A DNA stretch of 16,349 nucleotides from an uncultured Caulobacteraceae bacterium (lineage in GTDB: Bacteria > Pseudomonadota > Alphaproteobacteria > Caulobacterales > Caulobacteraceae). The notes under the pieces were generated by a model, which searched no databases, had not been told where the DNA came from, and worked only from the letters and a program-made list of their open reading frames with translations. Positions 1 through 7,210 of the stretch are shown piece by piece (within the stretch, counting starts at the first letter, position 1; every line of letters starts with the position of its first letter). The stretch is taken from the NCBI GenBank assembly GCA_937952995.1, contig CALFYB010000260.1, positions 1-16,349 on the forward strand. The letters run 5' to 3'. Both the position numbers and the translations under genes were made by a program.

Positions 1-2
1 AG

Positions 3-503
3 CGGCGGCTGGCCTATGTCGGCATCACCCGCGCCCGCGAAGAGGCCCGCATCTCGTTTGTCGCCAACCGCCAAGTCTATGGCCGCTGGACCTCGCAATT
101 GCCCAGCCGCTTTGTGGATGAACTGCCCCCGGCCAGCGTCGAGGCCTCGAGCGAAACCGGCTATTACGGCGGCGGCCCCGGCATGCAGCAGCAGACCAGC
201 CGCTGGGACGACGCCCCAAGCTTTGGCTCTGGCTATACCTCGCCGGGCTGGAAACGGGCCCAAGAAAACGCCCGCGCCGCGCCCTCTCCAGCCCGCGCTC
301 GCGGCACCGTCATCGAGGGCGAAGGCCGTCTGGTCGCCGTGTCCGATGGGGCTTCCACCAGCAAGTTCAACCGCGGCGACCGGGTCTTTCACATCAAATT
401 TGGCTATGGTCTGGTGAGAGCGGTCGAGGGTAACAAGCTGACGGTGGCCTTCGACAAGGCGGGCGAGAAAAAGGTTATCGATAGTTTTGTCGAAGCTGGA
501 TAG
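3..503 (+). CDS. uvrD: ATP-dependent DNA helicase UvrD/PcrA, C-terminal fragment
   Basis: This is the C-terminal end of a superfamily 1A DNA helicase; the 5' part lies outside the window. Reading from position 3, the frame opens directly on helicase motif VI (RRLAYVGITRARE), which contacts ATP and couples hydrolysis to DNA movement. A conserved FVANRQVYGRW stretch and a PSRFVDELP stretch follow, as in UvrD/PcrA. After a low-complexity Gly/Gln/Ser linker, the protein ends in a small basic Tudor-like domain (GDRVFHIKFGYGLV through KKVIDSFVEAG), the usual UvrD/PcrA tail. UvrD acts in nucleotide excision repair, mismatch repair and replication-fork clearance in the cytoplasm. UvrD versus PcrA naming cannot be settled from the tail alone. 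The stop is TAG at 501-503. Confidence 0.93.
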   Translation, partial: RRLAYVGITRAREEARISFVANRQVYGRWTSQLPSRFVDELPPASVEASSETGYYGGGPGMQQQTSRWDDAPSFGSGYTSPGWKRAQENARAAPSPARARGTVIEGEGRLVAVSDGASTSKFNRGDRVFHIKFGYGLVRAVEGNKLTVAFDKAGEKKVIDSFVEAG

Positions 504-533
504 GTCCGGCAGACAGTGCCGCAACACGCGACC

Positions 534-562
534 TTGTGTTTTTGTGCACTTGCGCCTATCCT
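534..562 (+). promoter_or_regulatory. Candidate sigma70-type promoter for greA
   Basis: In the 131-base gap between uvrD and greA there is a -35-like TTGTGT (534-539), a 17-base spacer and a -10-like TATCCT (557-562), about 72 bases before the greA ATG. A weak 5-bp hairpin (AACAC 523-527 with GTGTT 536-540, followed by three more T) overlaps the -35 and could partly terminate uvrD transcription. Both are pattern-based calls, and the spacing is the main support. Confidence 0.3.
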
Positions 563-634
563 CTACCCCCCGAACGATGAGGCCCGCGATCGGAACTCCC
601 CTTCCACTTGGGCGAACTTGAGCAAAAATCCGTT

Positions 635-1108
635 ATGGAAAAAGTGCCTATGACCGGCGGGGGCTATCAAGCTCTCGACGTGGAACTGAAGCGTTTGAAG
701 ACGCAGGAACGGCCGAGTGTCATCGCTGCGATTTCAGAAGCGCGCAGCCACGGCGATCTGTCTGAAAATGCTGAATACCATGCCGCAAAAGAGCGTCAGG
801 GCTTCATCGAAGGTCGCATCGCGGAGATCGAAGATAAGATCGCCCGGGCCCAGGTCATCGACGTGTCCAAACTGTCCGGCACGCAAGTCAAGTTTGGTGC
901 CACGGTTAGCCTCATCGACGAGGATACCGAAGAGGCGACCCGCTATCAGATCGTGGGCGAGCATGAAGCCGACGTGAAGCAGGGCCGCATCTCGATCACC
1001 GCTCCGTTGGCGCGCGGCATGATCGGCAAGGAAGTTGGCGACGTGGTTGAGATCATCTCGCCCGGCGGCGTCAAATCCTACGAGATCATGAAGGTTGAGT
1101 GGATCTAG
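635..1108 (+). CDS. greA: Transcription elongation factor GreA
   Basis: GreA binds the secondary channel of RNA polymerase and stimulates cleavage of the backtracked 3' end of the transcript, rescuing stalled complexes. The 157-residue product matches the usual length of about 158. Residues 1-75 form the N-terminal coiled coil, whose tip carries the catalytic acidic pair D41 and E44 in HGDLSENAEYHAAKERQ. The rest is the C-terminal FKBP-like polymerase-binding domain, ending in the typical ISPGGVKSYEIMKVEW region. I chose ATG 635 because the family starts MEKVPMT; an in-frame TTG at 608 would add nine atypical residues. The Shine-Dalgarno sequence is weak. Only 36 bases separate it from the next gene, so the two are probably cotranscribed. 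Confidence 0.97.
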   Translation: MEKVPMTGGGYQALDVELKRLKTQERPSVIAAISEARSHGDLSENAEYHAAKERQGFIEGRIAEIEDKIARAQVIDVSKLSGTQVKFGATVSLIDEDTEEATRYQIVGEHEADVKQGRISITAPLARGMIGKEVGDVVEIISPGGVKSYEIMKVEWI

Positions 1109-1144
1109 GGCGGCTCTAAGCCCCCTCGGTTCGCCCTACCCTTC

Positions 1145-2131
1145 GTGAGCGATACCCCACTGATCATTTGGGCCGTGTCTGATGGACGGGCAGGCATCCA
1201 GACCCAAGCCGTGGGTTTGGCCGAGGCCTTAGCGCGTCAGTACCGCGCCGCCGGTCGTTCCGTCGAGGTGCAGATCAAGACGGTCGCCTGGAAAGGTATC
1301 ATCGGTCGGCTTCCCGCCCTGATGAACCTCTTCCCGCGCCGCAGTCTTACGCCTCAGTCAGACATCCAAGCCCCTTGGCCTGACATCTGGATTGCGGCTG
1401 GACGCGCGACCCTTGCCCTCTCGATCCGCATGAAACGTTGGTCAGCGGGCAAAACCTATGTCGTCCAGATTCAAGACCCGCGACTGCCGCACCATCTGTT
1501 CGATCTGGTCGTGCCGCCCAAGCATGATCGGTTGTCAGGCGACAATGTCTTCTCCATCTGCGGATCACCCCATCGCGTGACGCCGGATCGGTTGACGAGC
1601 GAGTTGGCTCGCTTCAAAGCCGTCATTGACCCCCTGCCCGGTCCACGCGTTGCCGTCCTGATCGGCGGGAAGTCCAAGGCCTTTGACCTGTCGCCAGAGC
1701 GCGCGGCGGCTATGGCTCATGATATTTTGGAGCCCTTGGAGAAGGTCGGCGGAAGCCTGCTGATGACCTTCTCGCGCCGGACGCCCGACAAGGCCCGGGC
1801 CATCTTGACCGCACGCCTGCGCCACCTTCCCGGCATCATCTGGGACGGCGAGGGTGACAATCCCTATTTTGCCTTTTTGGGTGCCGCAGACTTCGTGCTG
1901 GTCACAGAAGACTCCACCAACATGGCGACCGAAGCGGCCTCAACCGGAAAGCCGGTTTTCATCCTCCAGATGGACGGCCAGAGCCTGAAATTCCGGCTGT
2001 TCCACGAGGAATTGCGCCAGATCGGGGCGACCCGGCCTTATGAGGGCCTGCTGCAGAGCTTTACCTATGAGCCGCTGCAAGAGACCGAACGGGCGGCTGC
2101 GGAGATCGTCACGCGCCGCCAACGGGATTAG
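1145..2131 (+). CDS. ELM1-family (DUF1022) protein
   Basis: This 328-residue protein starts at GTG 1145 and belongs to the family named after plant mitochondrial fission factor ELM1 (Pfam Mito_fiss_Elm1). Family-typical features are the N-terminal WAVSDGRAGIQTQAVGLAEAL (residues 9-29), IWIAAGRAT (81-89), VVQIQDPR (106-113), a central VAVLIGGKSKAF (169-180) and a C-terminal VTEDSTNMATEAASTGKPV (253-271). The fold is expected to resemble GT-B glycosyltransferases, and the last motif sits where those enzymes bind nucleotide sugar. The bacterial function is unknown. No signal peptide or membrane segment is visible, so it is probably cytoplasmic or peripheral. It lies 36 bases after greA and is probably translated from the same message. 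The family call is firm; the biochemical role is open. Confidence 0.88.
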   Translation: MSDTPLIIWAVSDGRAGIQTQAVGLAEALARQYRAAGRSVEVQIKTVAWKGIIGRLPALMNLFPRRSLTPQSDIQAPWPDIWIAAGRATLALSIRMKRWSAGKTYVVQIQDPRLPHHLFDLVVPPKHDRLSGDNVFSICGSPHRVTPDRLTSELARFKAVIDPLPGPRVAVLIGGKSKAFDLSPERAAAMAHDILEPLEKVGGSLLMTFSRRTPDKARAILTARLRHLPGIIWDGEGDNPYFAFLGAADFVLVTEDSTNMATEAASTGKPVFILQMDGQSLKFRLFHEELRQIGATRPYEGLLQSFTYEPLQETERAAAEIVTRRQRD

Positions 2132-2220
2132 GCGCCCGTCCATCGCGCACACAATCGTGATGGATTTGTGAAAAATCCGCTTTTCTCTCAGCCCTGAGCG
2201 GCCTATATGTTTTCCACAGC

Positions 2221-2243
2221 CTTTTGCTCACTTCCAGCAAAAG
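2221..2243. promoter_or_regulatory. Inverted repeat, possible second (imperfect) nad operator
   Basis: CTTTTGCT (2221-2228) and AGCAAAAG (2236-2243) form a perfect 8-bp inverted repeat around a 7-base centre. Aligned on its centre, the inner part (TTGCTCA at 2224-2230) resembles the left half of the perfect palindrome at 2293-2309, whose centre is 69 bases downstream. The right half (CCAGCAA) matches only in its outer bases. It may be a weaker binding site for the same regulator or a chance hairpin; no T tract follows it. Confidence 0.35.
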
Positions 2244-2250
2244 TCCGGAT

Positions 2251-2281
2251 CGCTGATCGCCCCTAGCGCTCAGCGCTTTTT
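2251..2281 (+). terminator. Terminator-like hairpin upstream of nadA
   Basis: CGCTGA (2251-2256) pairs with TCAGCG (2270-2275). After a single T-C mismatch, CGC (2258-2260) pairs with GCG (2266-2268), leaving a 5-base loop; one C and five T (2277-2281) follow. The shape is that of an intrinsic terminator. It could end the greA-ELM1 transcript about 120 bases after the ELM1 stop, or, if nadA transcription starts upstream of it, act as an attenuator in the nadA leader. A weaker hairpin (GGATTT 2162-2167 with AAATCC 2173-2178, then a T-rich run) lies nearer the ELM1 stop. Confidence 0.5.
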
Positions 2282-2292
2282 ACGCCCCACTA

Positions 2293-2309
2293 ATGCTCAT
2301 ATTGAGCAT
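2293..2309. promoter_or_regulatory. Perfect palindromic operator candidate for nadABC (NadQ-type?)
   Basis: ATGCTCATATTGAGCAT is a perfect inverted repeat with 7-bp arms and a TAT centre. It lies directly before the AAGGAT ribosome binding site (2310-2315) and ends 12 bases from the nadA ATG. A -10-like CATATT (2298-2303) sits inside it, so a bound dimer would block RNA polymerase. In many alphaproteobacteria nadABC is repressed by the Nudix-HTH regulator NadQ through a palindrome of this general kind. Naming the regulator is inference, because no nadQ gene is in the window. Confidence 0.6.
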
Positions 2310-2321
2310 AAGGATAAGACC

Positions 2322-3407
2322 ATGGCTGACGGATTTGCCGGTTTTGAATTTACGCCTGAGGTCGAGGCGCAAACCCGTCCTCTTTGGGAAAAGGTCAAGG
2401 CACGGGTCACACCGCTGGAATGGCGGCTTCAAGCCCCGTTGATCGCGGCGATCAATCGGCTGAAGGCTGAGAAGAACGCGGTGATCTTGGCGCACAACTA
2501 TATGACGCCGGAGATTTTCCACGGGGTCGGTGACTATGTCGGCGACAGCCTTGGGCTGGCTCGCGAGGCCGCTAACTGCGATGCCAAGATCATCGTTCAG
2601 GCCGGCGTGCACTTCATGGCCGAAACCTCCAAAATCTTGGCCCCGGACAAAACGGTTCTGATCCCGGATCTGTTGGCAGGATGCTCGCTGGCCTCGTCGA
2701 TTACCGGCGCGGATGTGCGCCTGATCAAGCAGCGCTATCCGGGCATACCCGTGGTCACCTATGTCAACACCACCGCCGAAGTGAAGGCCGAGACCGACAT
2801 CTGCTGCACCTCGGCCAATGCGGTTCAGGTGGTCGAGCATGTGGCCCGCGAATGGGGCGTCGACCGGGTGATCTTGATCCCTGACGAGTTCCTCGCGCGC
2901 AATGTTGCCCGTCAGACCGACATCAAGATCATCGCTTGGGCCGGGCGCTGCGAGGTCCATGAGCGGTTCACGGCGGCGGATATTCTGGAACTGAAAGCCG
3001 CCTATCCCGATGCCCAGATCCTGGCCCATCCGGAATGCCCGGCCGAGGTTCTGGAGGTGTCAGACTTTGCCGGATCGACAGCCGCCATGTCGGACTTTGT
3101 CATGACCCGCAAGCCCAAGCAGGTGGTCCTGATCACCGAGTGCTCGATGGCCGACAATGTCGCCTGCGATGCGCCCGAGACGGAGTTTGTCCGGCCCTGC
3201 AACCTCTGCCCCCATATGAAACGCATCAGCCTTGAGAACATCTACGAGGCCCTTCTGCATGACCGCTATGAGGTCACGGTGGACACGGCAATGGCTGACC
3301 GGGCGCGGTTGGCCGTGCAGCGGATGATCGATATGCCGCCGCTGGCGATCCCGGCCCGTTATGATCTGGTCAAGGCGCGCCACCATGTCGATGTCGAACT
3401 GATCTGA
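2322..3407 (+). CDS. nadA: Quinolinate synthase NadA
   Basis: NadA is a [4Fe-4S] enzyme that condenses iminoaspartate with dihydroxyacetone phosphate to quinolinate, the second step of de novo NAD synthesis from aspartate. The 361-residue protein shows the triplicated domain pattern: ILAHNYMTPEIF (55-66) and GDSLGLAREAA (74-84); LLAGCSLASS (117-126) and TYVNTTAEVKAETDICCTSANA; and HPECPAEV with the C-terminal CNLCPHMKRISL. By comparison with the family, the cluster ligands should be C121 (AGCSL), C210 (GRCEVHE) and C296 (NLCPHMK). AAGGAT lies 6 bases before the ATG. The gene begins the nadA-nadB-nadC operon; nadB starts 7 bases after its stop. Probable control is through the palindrome at 2293-2309. 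Confidence 0.98.
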   Translation: MADGFAGFEFTPEVEAQTRPLWEKVKARVTPLEWRLQAPLIAAINRLKAEKNAVILAHNYMTPEIFHGVGDYVGDSLGLAREAANCDAKIIVQAGVHFMAETSKILAPDKTVLIPDLLAGCSLASSITGADVRLIKQRYPGIPVVTYVNTTAEVKAETDICCTSANAVQVVEHVAREWGVDRVILIPDEFLARNVARQTDIKIIAWAGRCEVHERFTAADILELKAAYPDAQILAHPECPAEVLEVSDFAGSTAAMSDFVMTRKPKQVVLITECSMADNVACDAPETEFVRPCNLCPHMKRISLENIYEALLHDRYEVTVDTAMADRARLAVQRMIDMPPLAIPARYDLVKARHHVDVELI

Positions 3408-3414
3408 CAGAGCC

Positions 3415-4944
3415 ATGACCACTCCCGCCTCCCCACTGCTGGTGATCGGCGCAGGCCTTGCGGGGCTGACAGCGGCCTTGGCTGCAGCGCCGCGCCGGGT
3501 GATCGTCCTATCGACGGGGCCACTGGGTCAGGACTGTTCGTCAGCCTGGGCGCAGGGCGGTATTGCAGCGGCCCTATCGCAAGGCGATGAGCCCGCCTTT
3601 CACGCCGCCGACACGATTGCGGCAGGCGCAGGCCTGGTTGATCCGGTGATGGCCGATATTCTGACTCGCGAAGGGCCCGACGCGGTCCGGATGCTGGCCA
3701 GCCTTGGCGTACCCTTTGACCGGGATGCGGACCACGGCTTTGCCCAAAGCCTAGAGGCCGCTCACTCCCGCCCCCGCGTCGCGCGGGTAAAGGGTGATCA
3801 GGCGGGGCAAGAAATATTACGCAGCGTGATCGCCGCTGTTCGTGCCTGTCCCTCCATCGAGGTTCTAGAACGGGCCACCGTGAGGGCTCTGGTTCAGGAT
3901 GCCAGCGGGCGGGTGCGCGGGGCCTTGGTTGAGCAAAATGGCCAGACCCAAACCATCCTTGCCGACGCGGTGATCTTGGCAGCGGGGGGGCTCGGCGGGC
4001 TCTATGATGTCACCACCAATCCCCACAGCCTGCGCGGCGAAGCCATGGCGTTGGCGGCGCTCGCCGGTGCCGTCATCGCTGACCCTGAATTTGTTCAGTT
4101 CCACCCCACAGCCATCGATATTGGCCTCGACCCCGCTCCACTCGCGACAGAGGCCTTGCGCGGTGACGGTGCCCGCCTGATCGATGCTGAGGGCCTGCCT
4201 TTCATGGCCCGCCATCACCCCTTAGGCGACCTCGCGCCGCGCGATGTGGTGGCGCGGGCCATCCACGAGCAGCGCCTCAAGGGCCAAGGGGCCTTCCTTG
4301 ATGCGCGTCAGGCCATTGGCGACCATTTCCCGCAGATGTTCCCGACGGTCTTTGCCGCCTGCATGGGCGCAGGGATCGACCCTCGCCTCCAGCCCATTCC
4401 GGTCGCGACGGCTGCCCACTATCATATGGGCGGGGTCTGGACCGACGCTGATGGTCGCACAAGCCTTCCCGGCCTGTTCGCCGCTGGAGAATGCGCCAGC
4501 ACCGGCGTTCACGGGGCCAACCGCCTCGCCTCCAATTCGCTGCTCGAAGCCGCCGTGTTCGGGGCACGTGCCGGGCGTGCGGCGGCGCTTGAAGCCCCAG
4601 CGGACCCGACCTGCGCGATCCTTCCAACCCAAGCTGCCCCGGCCTTGCCTGATGATGCGAGCAAGGATCTTCGCCGTGCCGTGGGCCTCTATGCCGGGGT
4701 TGGGCGCGACAGGCAGGGCCTGACCAAGCTCCTGAGCCTGATCGATGGGATGGAGGGGCGATACGGCCCCGCCTTGCCTCTGATCGCGGCCCGCTTGGTG
4801 GCCAGCTGCGCCCTGATGCGCAAGGAGAGCCGAGGCAGCCACAGCCGTTCTGACTATCCGGCCACAGATGAGGTCGCCCGCCGAACCCTCACCACCCTGA
4901 GCCAAATCTTGGCCAATGCTCCGATAAAGGTTGCCGCCGAATGA
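3415..4944 (+). CDS. nadB: L-aspartate oxidase NadB
   Basis: NadB is a cytoplasmic flavoenzyme that oxidises L-aspartate to iminoaspartate, using oxygen or fumarate, and feeds NadA. The 509 residues begin with the FAD-binding VIGAGLAGLTAA (10-21), followed by SSAWAQGGIAAA (42-53). Active-site residues can be placed by comparison with the E. coli enzyme: E114 in LEAAHSRPRV, H230 in VQFHPTA, R281, H335 in AAHYHMGGV and R370 in GANRLASNSLLE. The C-terminal helical domain ends in the family's RKESRGSHSRSDYP. All key residues are present. The gene starts 7 bases after nadA and its stop overlaps the nadC start in ATGA, so it should be translationally coupled. It is slightly shorter than the 540-residue E. 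coli protein, as is common in this class. Confidence 0.98.
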   Translation: MTTPASPLLVIGAGLAGLTAALAAAPRRVIVLSTGPLGQDCSSAWAQGGIAAALSQGDEPAFHAADTIAAGAGLVDPVMADILTREGPDAVRMLASLGVPFDRDADHGFAQSLEAAHSRPRVARVKGDQAGQEILRSVIAAVRACPSIEVLERATVRALVQDASGRVRGALVEQNGQTQTILADAVILAAGGLGGLYDVTTNPHSLRGEAMALAALAGAVIADPEFVQFHPTAIDIGLDPAPLATEALRGDGARLIDAEGLPFMARHHPLGDLAPRDVVARAIHEQRLKGQGAFLDARQAIGDHFPQMFPTVFAACMGAGIDPRLQPIPVATAAHYHMGGVWTDADGRTSLPGLFAAGECASTGVHGANRLASNSLLEAAVFGARAGRAAALEAPADPTCAILPTQAAPALPDDASKDLRRAVGLYAGVGRDRQGLTKLLSLIDGMEGRYGPALPLIAARLVASCALMRKESRGSHSRSDYPATDEVARRTLTTLSQILANAPIKVAAE

Positions 4945-5789
4945 GCATCACCGCCCTGCCTGACCTGATCATTGATCCAATCGTCCGCGCCGCCTTGGCC
5001 GAAGATCTGGGCCGAGCCGGAGATGTCACAGCAGCCGCCTGTATCCCCGCCGATGCGCGCCTATCGGTCGTCTTTCGTCCGCGCAGCGCGGGCCGGATCG
5101 CAGGGCTCGACTGCGCGCGCCTCGCCTTTGCAGCCCTTGATCCCGCCTTGAGCTTCGTTGTCGAGATCGGTGATGGACGCGATGCCGCCGCCGGTCAGAT
5201 CATCGCCAGAGCCAGCGGCGGTGCCCGCCAGATCCTGTCGGCCGAGCGGGTGGCGCTGAACCTGCTGGGCCGTCTCAGCGGCGTCGCCAGCCTGACCGCG
5301 CGCTATGTTCAGGCGGTGGAGGGTACGGGCGCTCGCATCACCTGCACCCGCAAGACCACGCCGGGCCTTCGGGCACTGGAAAAGTACGCTGTGCGCTGCG
5401 GCGGGGCGATCAACCATCGCTTTGGTCTAGATGATGCCATTCTGATCAAGGACAATCACGTCGCGGCCTGCGGCGGCGTCGGCAAGGCGCTCGAGCGGGC
5501 ACGGGCCCATGCGGGCCATCTGATGAAGATCGAGGTCGAGGTCGACGGCCTTGGCCAGCTGGATGAGGCGCTCGCCTACGCGCCGGACGTGATCATGCTC
5601 GACAATTTCAGCATCGAAGATCTGGTCACCGCCGTCGCCCGCGCCAAGGGCAAGGTCGTGCTTGAAGCGTCAGGCGGGGTCAATCTCTCGACCGTGCGCG
5701 CCATTGCCGAGACCGGCGTGGATGTCATTTCCGTCGGTGCCCTGACCCATTCGGCACCGGTCTTGGACATCGGCCTCGACGCAGAATGA
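4941..5789 (+). CDS. nadC: Nicotinate-nucleotide pyrophosphorylase (carboxylating) NadC
   Basis: NadC (quinolinate phosphoribosyltransferase) converts quinolinate and PRPP to nicotinate mononucleotide, releasing CO2 and PPi; this completes the pathway made by the two genes before it. The 282-residue length is standard. Active-site residues visible are E104 (SAERVALN), R137-K138 in CTRKTTPGLR, H159-R160 in INHRFGLDDA, K170 in LIKDNHV, E199 in IEVEVD and D221 in VIMLDNF. The last third has the TIM-barrel phosphate-binding signatures LEASGGVN (241-248) and DVISVGALTHS (261-271). Its ATG overlaps the nadB TGA by 4 bases. No intrinsic terminator is evident in the 77 bases after it. Confidence 0.98.
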   Translation: MSITALPDLIIDPIVRAALAEDLGRAGDVTAAACIPADARLSVVFRPRSAGRIAGLDCARLAFAALDPALSFVVEIGDGRDAAAGQIIARASGGARQILSAERVALNLLGRLSGVASLTARYVQAVEGTGARITCTRKTTPGLRALEKYAVRCGGAINHRFGLDDAILIKDNHVAACGGVGKALERARAHAGHLMKIEVEVDGLGQLDEALAYAPDVIMLDNFSIEDLVTAVARAKGKVVLEASGGVNLSTVRAIAETGVDVISVGALTHSAPVLDIGLDAE

Positions 5790-5866
5790 CGCAGGTCCCG
5801 TATAAACCTTTCGTTTTCGGAAAGAGCTCCTATCTGTAACTGCCGCAACAGCAGATTGGACTGGCC

Positions 5867-6637
5867 ATGACACCCTATCCCGCCCTCTTCCTTGGCCATG
5901 GCTCGCCCATGAACGCCATCGAGCAGAACCGCTTTCACCTTGAATGGCGCGCCCTTGGACAGAGCCTCCCCCGGCCAAAGGCGATCTTGTGCGTGTCCGC
6001 CCATTGGGAAACCCATGGCATCAAGGTCAGTGGCTCTGAGGCTCCAGAAACGATCCATGACTTTGGTGGCTTTCCCCAAGCCCTGTTTGATGTGGTCTAT
6101 CCTGCGCCTGGAGCCCCCTGGCTAGCGGCGCGGACCGCCGAGCTTTTGAAGGATTTTGGCGCGACCATCGATCCTGAACGCGGCCTTGATCATGGGTCGT
6201 GGGGCGTGCTGACCGCCCTCTATCCCGATGCAGACGTGCCGGTCATACAGCTCAGCCTCGACCGTGCCCGTTCACCGCAAGAGCATTATCAGATCGCCAA
6301 GGCCCTGCGCCCCTTGCGCGATGAAGGGATCATGATCTTGGCCAGCGGCGACATTGTGCACAATCTACGGGCCATCGACTTTAGAAACCCGATGCCTCTC
6401 GACTGGGCTGTGCGGTTCAATGATCAGGTCAAGGACCTCATTGCCCGCGGCCAACACCAGCCCCTGATTGACTATCTGGACCTTGGGCAAGACGCCGCCC
6501 TATCGATCAATAGCGCCGAGCACTATCTGCCGCTGCTCTATACGTTGGGCGTCAGCGATCCGGGCGAAAGTCTGCGCTTTGTCACCGACGAGGTGTTTGC
6601 CGCCCTTTCCATGACCGGGCTTGTGTACGGCGACTAG
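5867..6637 (+). CDS. ygiD: DODA-type extradiol aromatic ring-opening dioxygenase (YgiD family)
   Basis: The 256-residue product is a class III (LigB-superfamily) extradiol dioxygenase of the 4,5-DOPA dioxygenase type, which cleaves a catechol ring with a non-haem metal. The metal site is expected from H11 in LFLGHGSPM, H46 in VSAHWETHG and H165 in GDIVHNLR; H109 in LDHGSWGVL is the likely catalytic base. H50 and H219 are also conserved positions in the family. The true substrate is unknown; bacterial members open DOPA or related catechols in vitro. It lies 77 bases after nadC, with a -10-like TATAAA at 5801-5806, so it could have its own promoter or be read through from nadC. Its last four bases overlap the end of the convergent queF. 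Confidence 0.9.
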   Translation: MTPYPALFLGHGSPMNAIEQNRFHLEWRALGQSLPRPKAILCVSAHWETHGIKVSGSEAPETIHDFGGFPQALFDVVYPAPGAPWLAARTAELLKDFGATIDPERGLDHGSWGVLTALYPDADVPVIQLSLDRARSPQEHYQIAKALRPLRDEGIMILASGDIVHNLRAIDFRNPMPLDWAVRFNDQVKDLIARGQHQPLIDYLDLGQDAALSINSAEHYLPLLYTLGVSDPGESLRFVTDEVFAALSMTGLVYGD

Positions 6638-7095
6638 CCCCGACCGCGATAGGGTGCCACGCCGGGGTCGGGAACCCACAGACCTTCTGGGGCCGCGCCC
6701 GTCTGATAGAAGACGTCGATGGGGATGCCGCCGCGCGGGTACCAATAGCCGCCGATGCGCAGCCAGCGGGGGTTTGCAATCTCGACGATCTTCTTGGCAA
6801 TGCCCACGGTGCAGTCCTCGTGGAAGGCCCCGTGATTGCGGAAACTGCCCAGATAGAGCTTCAAGCTCTTAGACTCGATCAGCCACTGGTCGGGCGCATA
6901 GTCGATGACCAGATGGGCAAAGTCCGGCTGACCCGTCACCGGGCACAGCGACGTAAATTCGGGCACAGCAAAGCGGGCCAGATAGAGCGTGTCCGGGTGC
7001 GGATTGGGCACGCGCTCTAGGATTGCCGCTTCAGGGCTGTCAAAGCCGCGGATCTCGCGGCCGAGCTGGGTCAAGTCAATGTCGGTCATGTCCAA
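6634..7095 (-). CDS. queF: NADPH-dependent 7-cyano-7-deazaguanine reductase QueF (type I)
   Basis: QueF reduces preQ0 to preQ1 in queuosine biosynthesis, using the T-fold. The product is 153 residues, in the range of the short, type I (YkvM-like) enzymes. It has the nucleophile C51 in EFTSLCPVTGQPDF, the acid D58, the QueF motif E74-S-K-S-L-K-L-Y (74-81) and H92-E93 in FHEDC, so it looks active. The start is a choice between TTG 7095 and ATG 7089. A GGGAGG Shine-Dalgarno sits 7 bases before the TTG but 13 before the ATG, so I favour TTG. No other queuosine genes are in the window. The 3' end overlaps the convergent dioxygenase gene by 4 bases. Confidence 0.97.
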   Translation of the reverse strand: MDMTDIDLTQLGREIRGFDSPEAAILERVPNPHPDTLYLARFAVPEFTSLCPVTGQPDFAHLVIDYAPDQWLIESKSLKLYLGSFRNHGAFHEDCTVGIAKKIVEIANPRWLRIGGYWYPRGGIPIDVFYQTGAAPEGLWVPDPGVAPYRGRG

Positions 7096-7210
7096 GGGTT
7101 AGCCTCCCGCCAGCCAATCTGCAACCGTCTGACACCGTCGTTGCACAAGACAAGGCGGCAGAGGCCCGCTATCAATAGGAAAATTCATCACAACCATGGG
7201 GAACAGAGCG

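Noticed and set aside
16..417. 133-residue open frame over the uvrD tail
   Set aside because: It is an Ala/Pro/Arg-rich shadow of the UvrD frame, which carries helicase motif VI and the known C-terminal domain.
608..634. N-terminal extension of GreA from TTG 608
   Set aside because: The family starts MEKVPMT at ATG 635, and the added residues have no counterpart.
2132..2321. NAD-binding riboswitch (nadA motif) before nadA
   Set aside because: The known motif is largely restricted to Acidobacteria and has tandem conserved hairpins that I do not see here; only one mismatched hairpin with a T run is present.
2280..3029. 249-residue minus-strand frame across nadA
   Set aside because: Antisense shadow of a complete, motif-rich nadA; no ribosome binding site or family resemblance.
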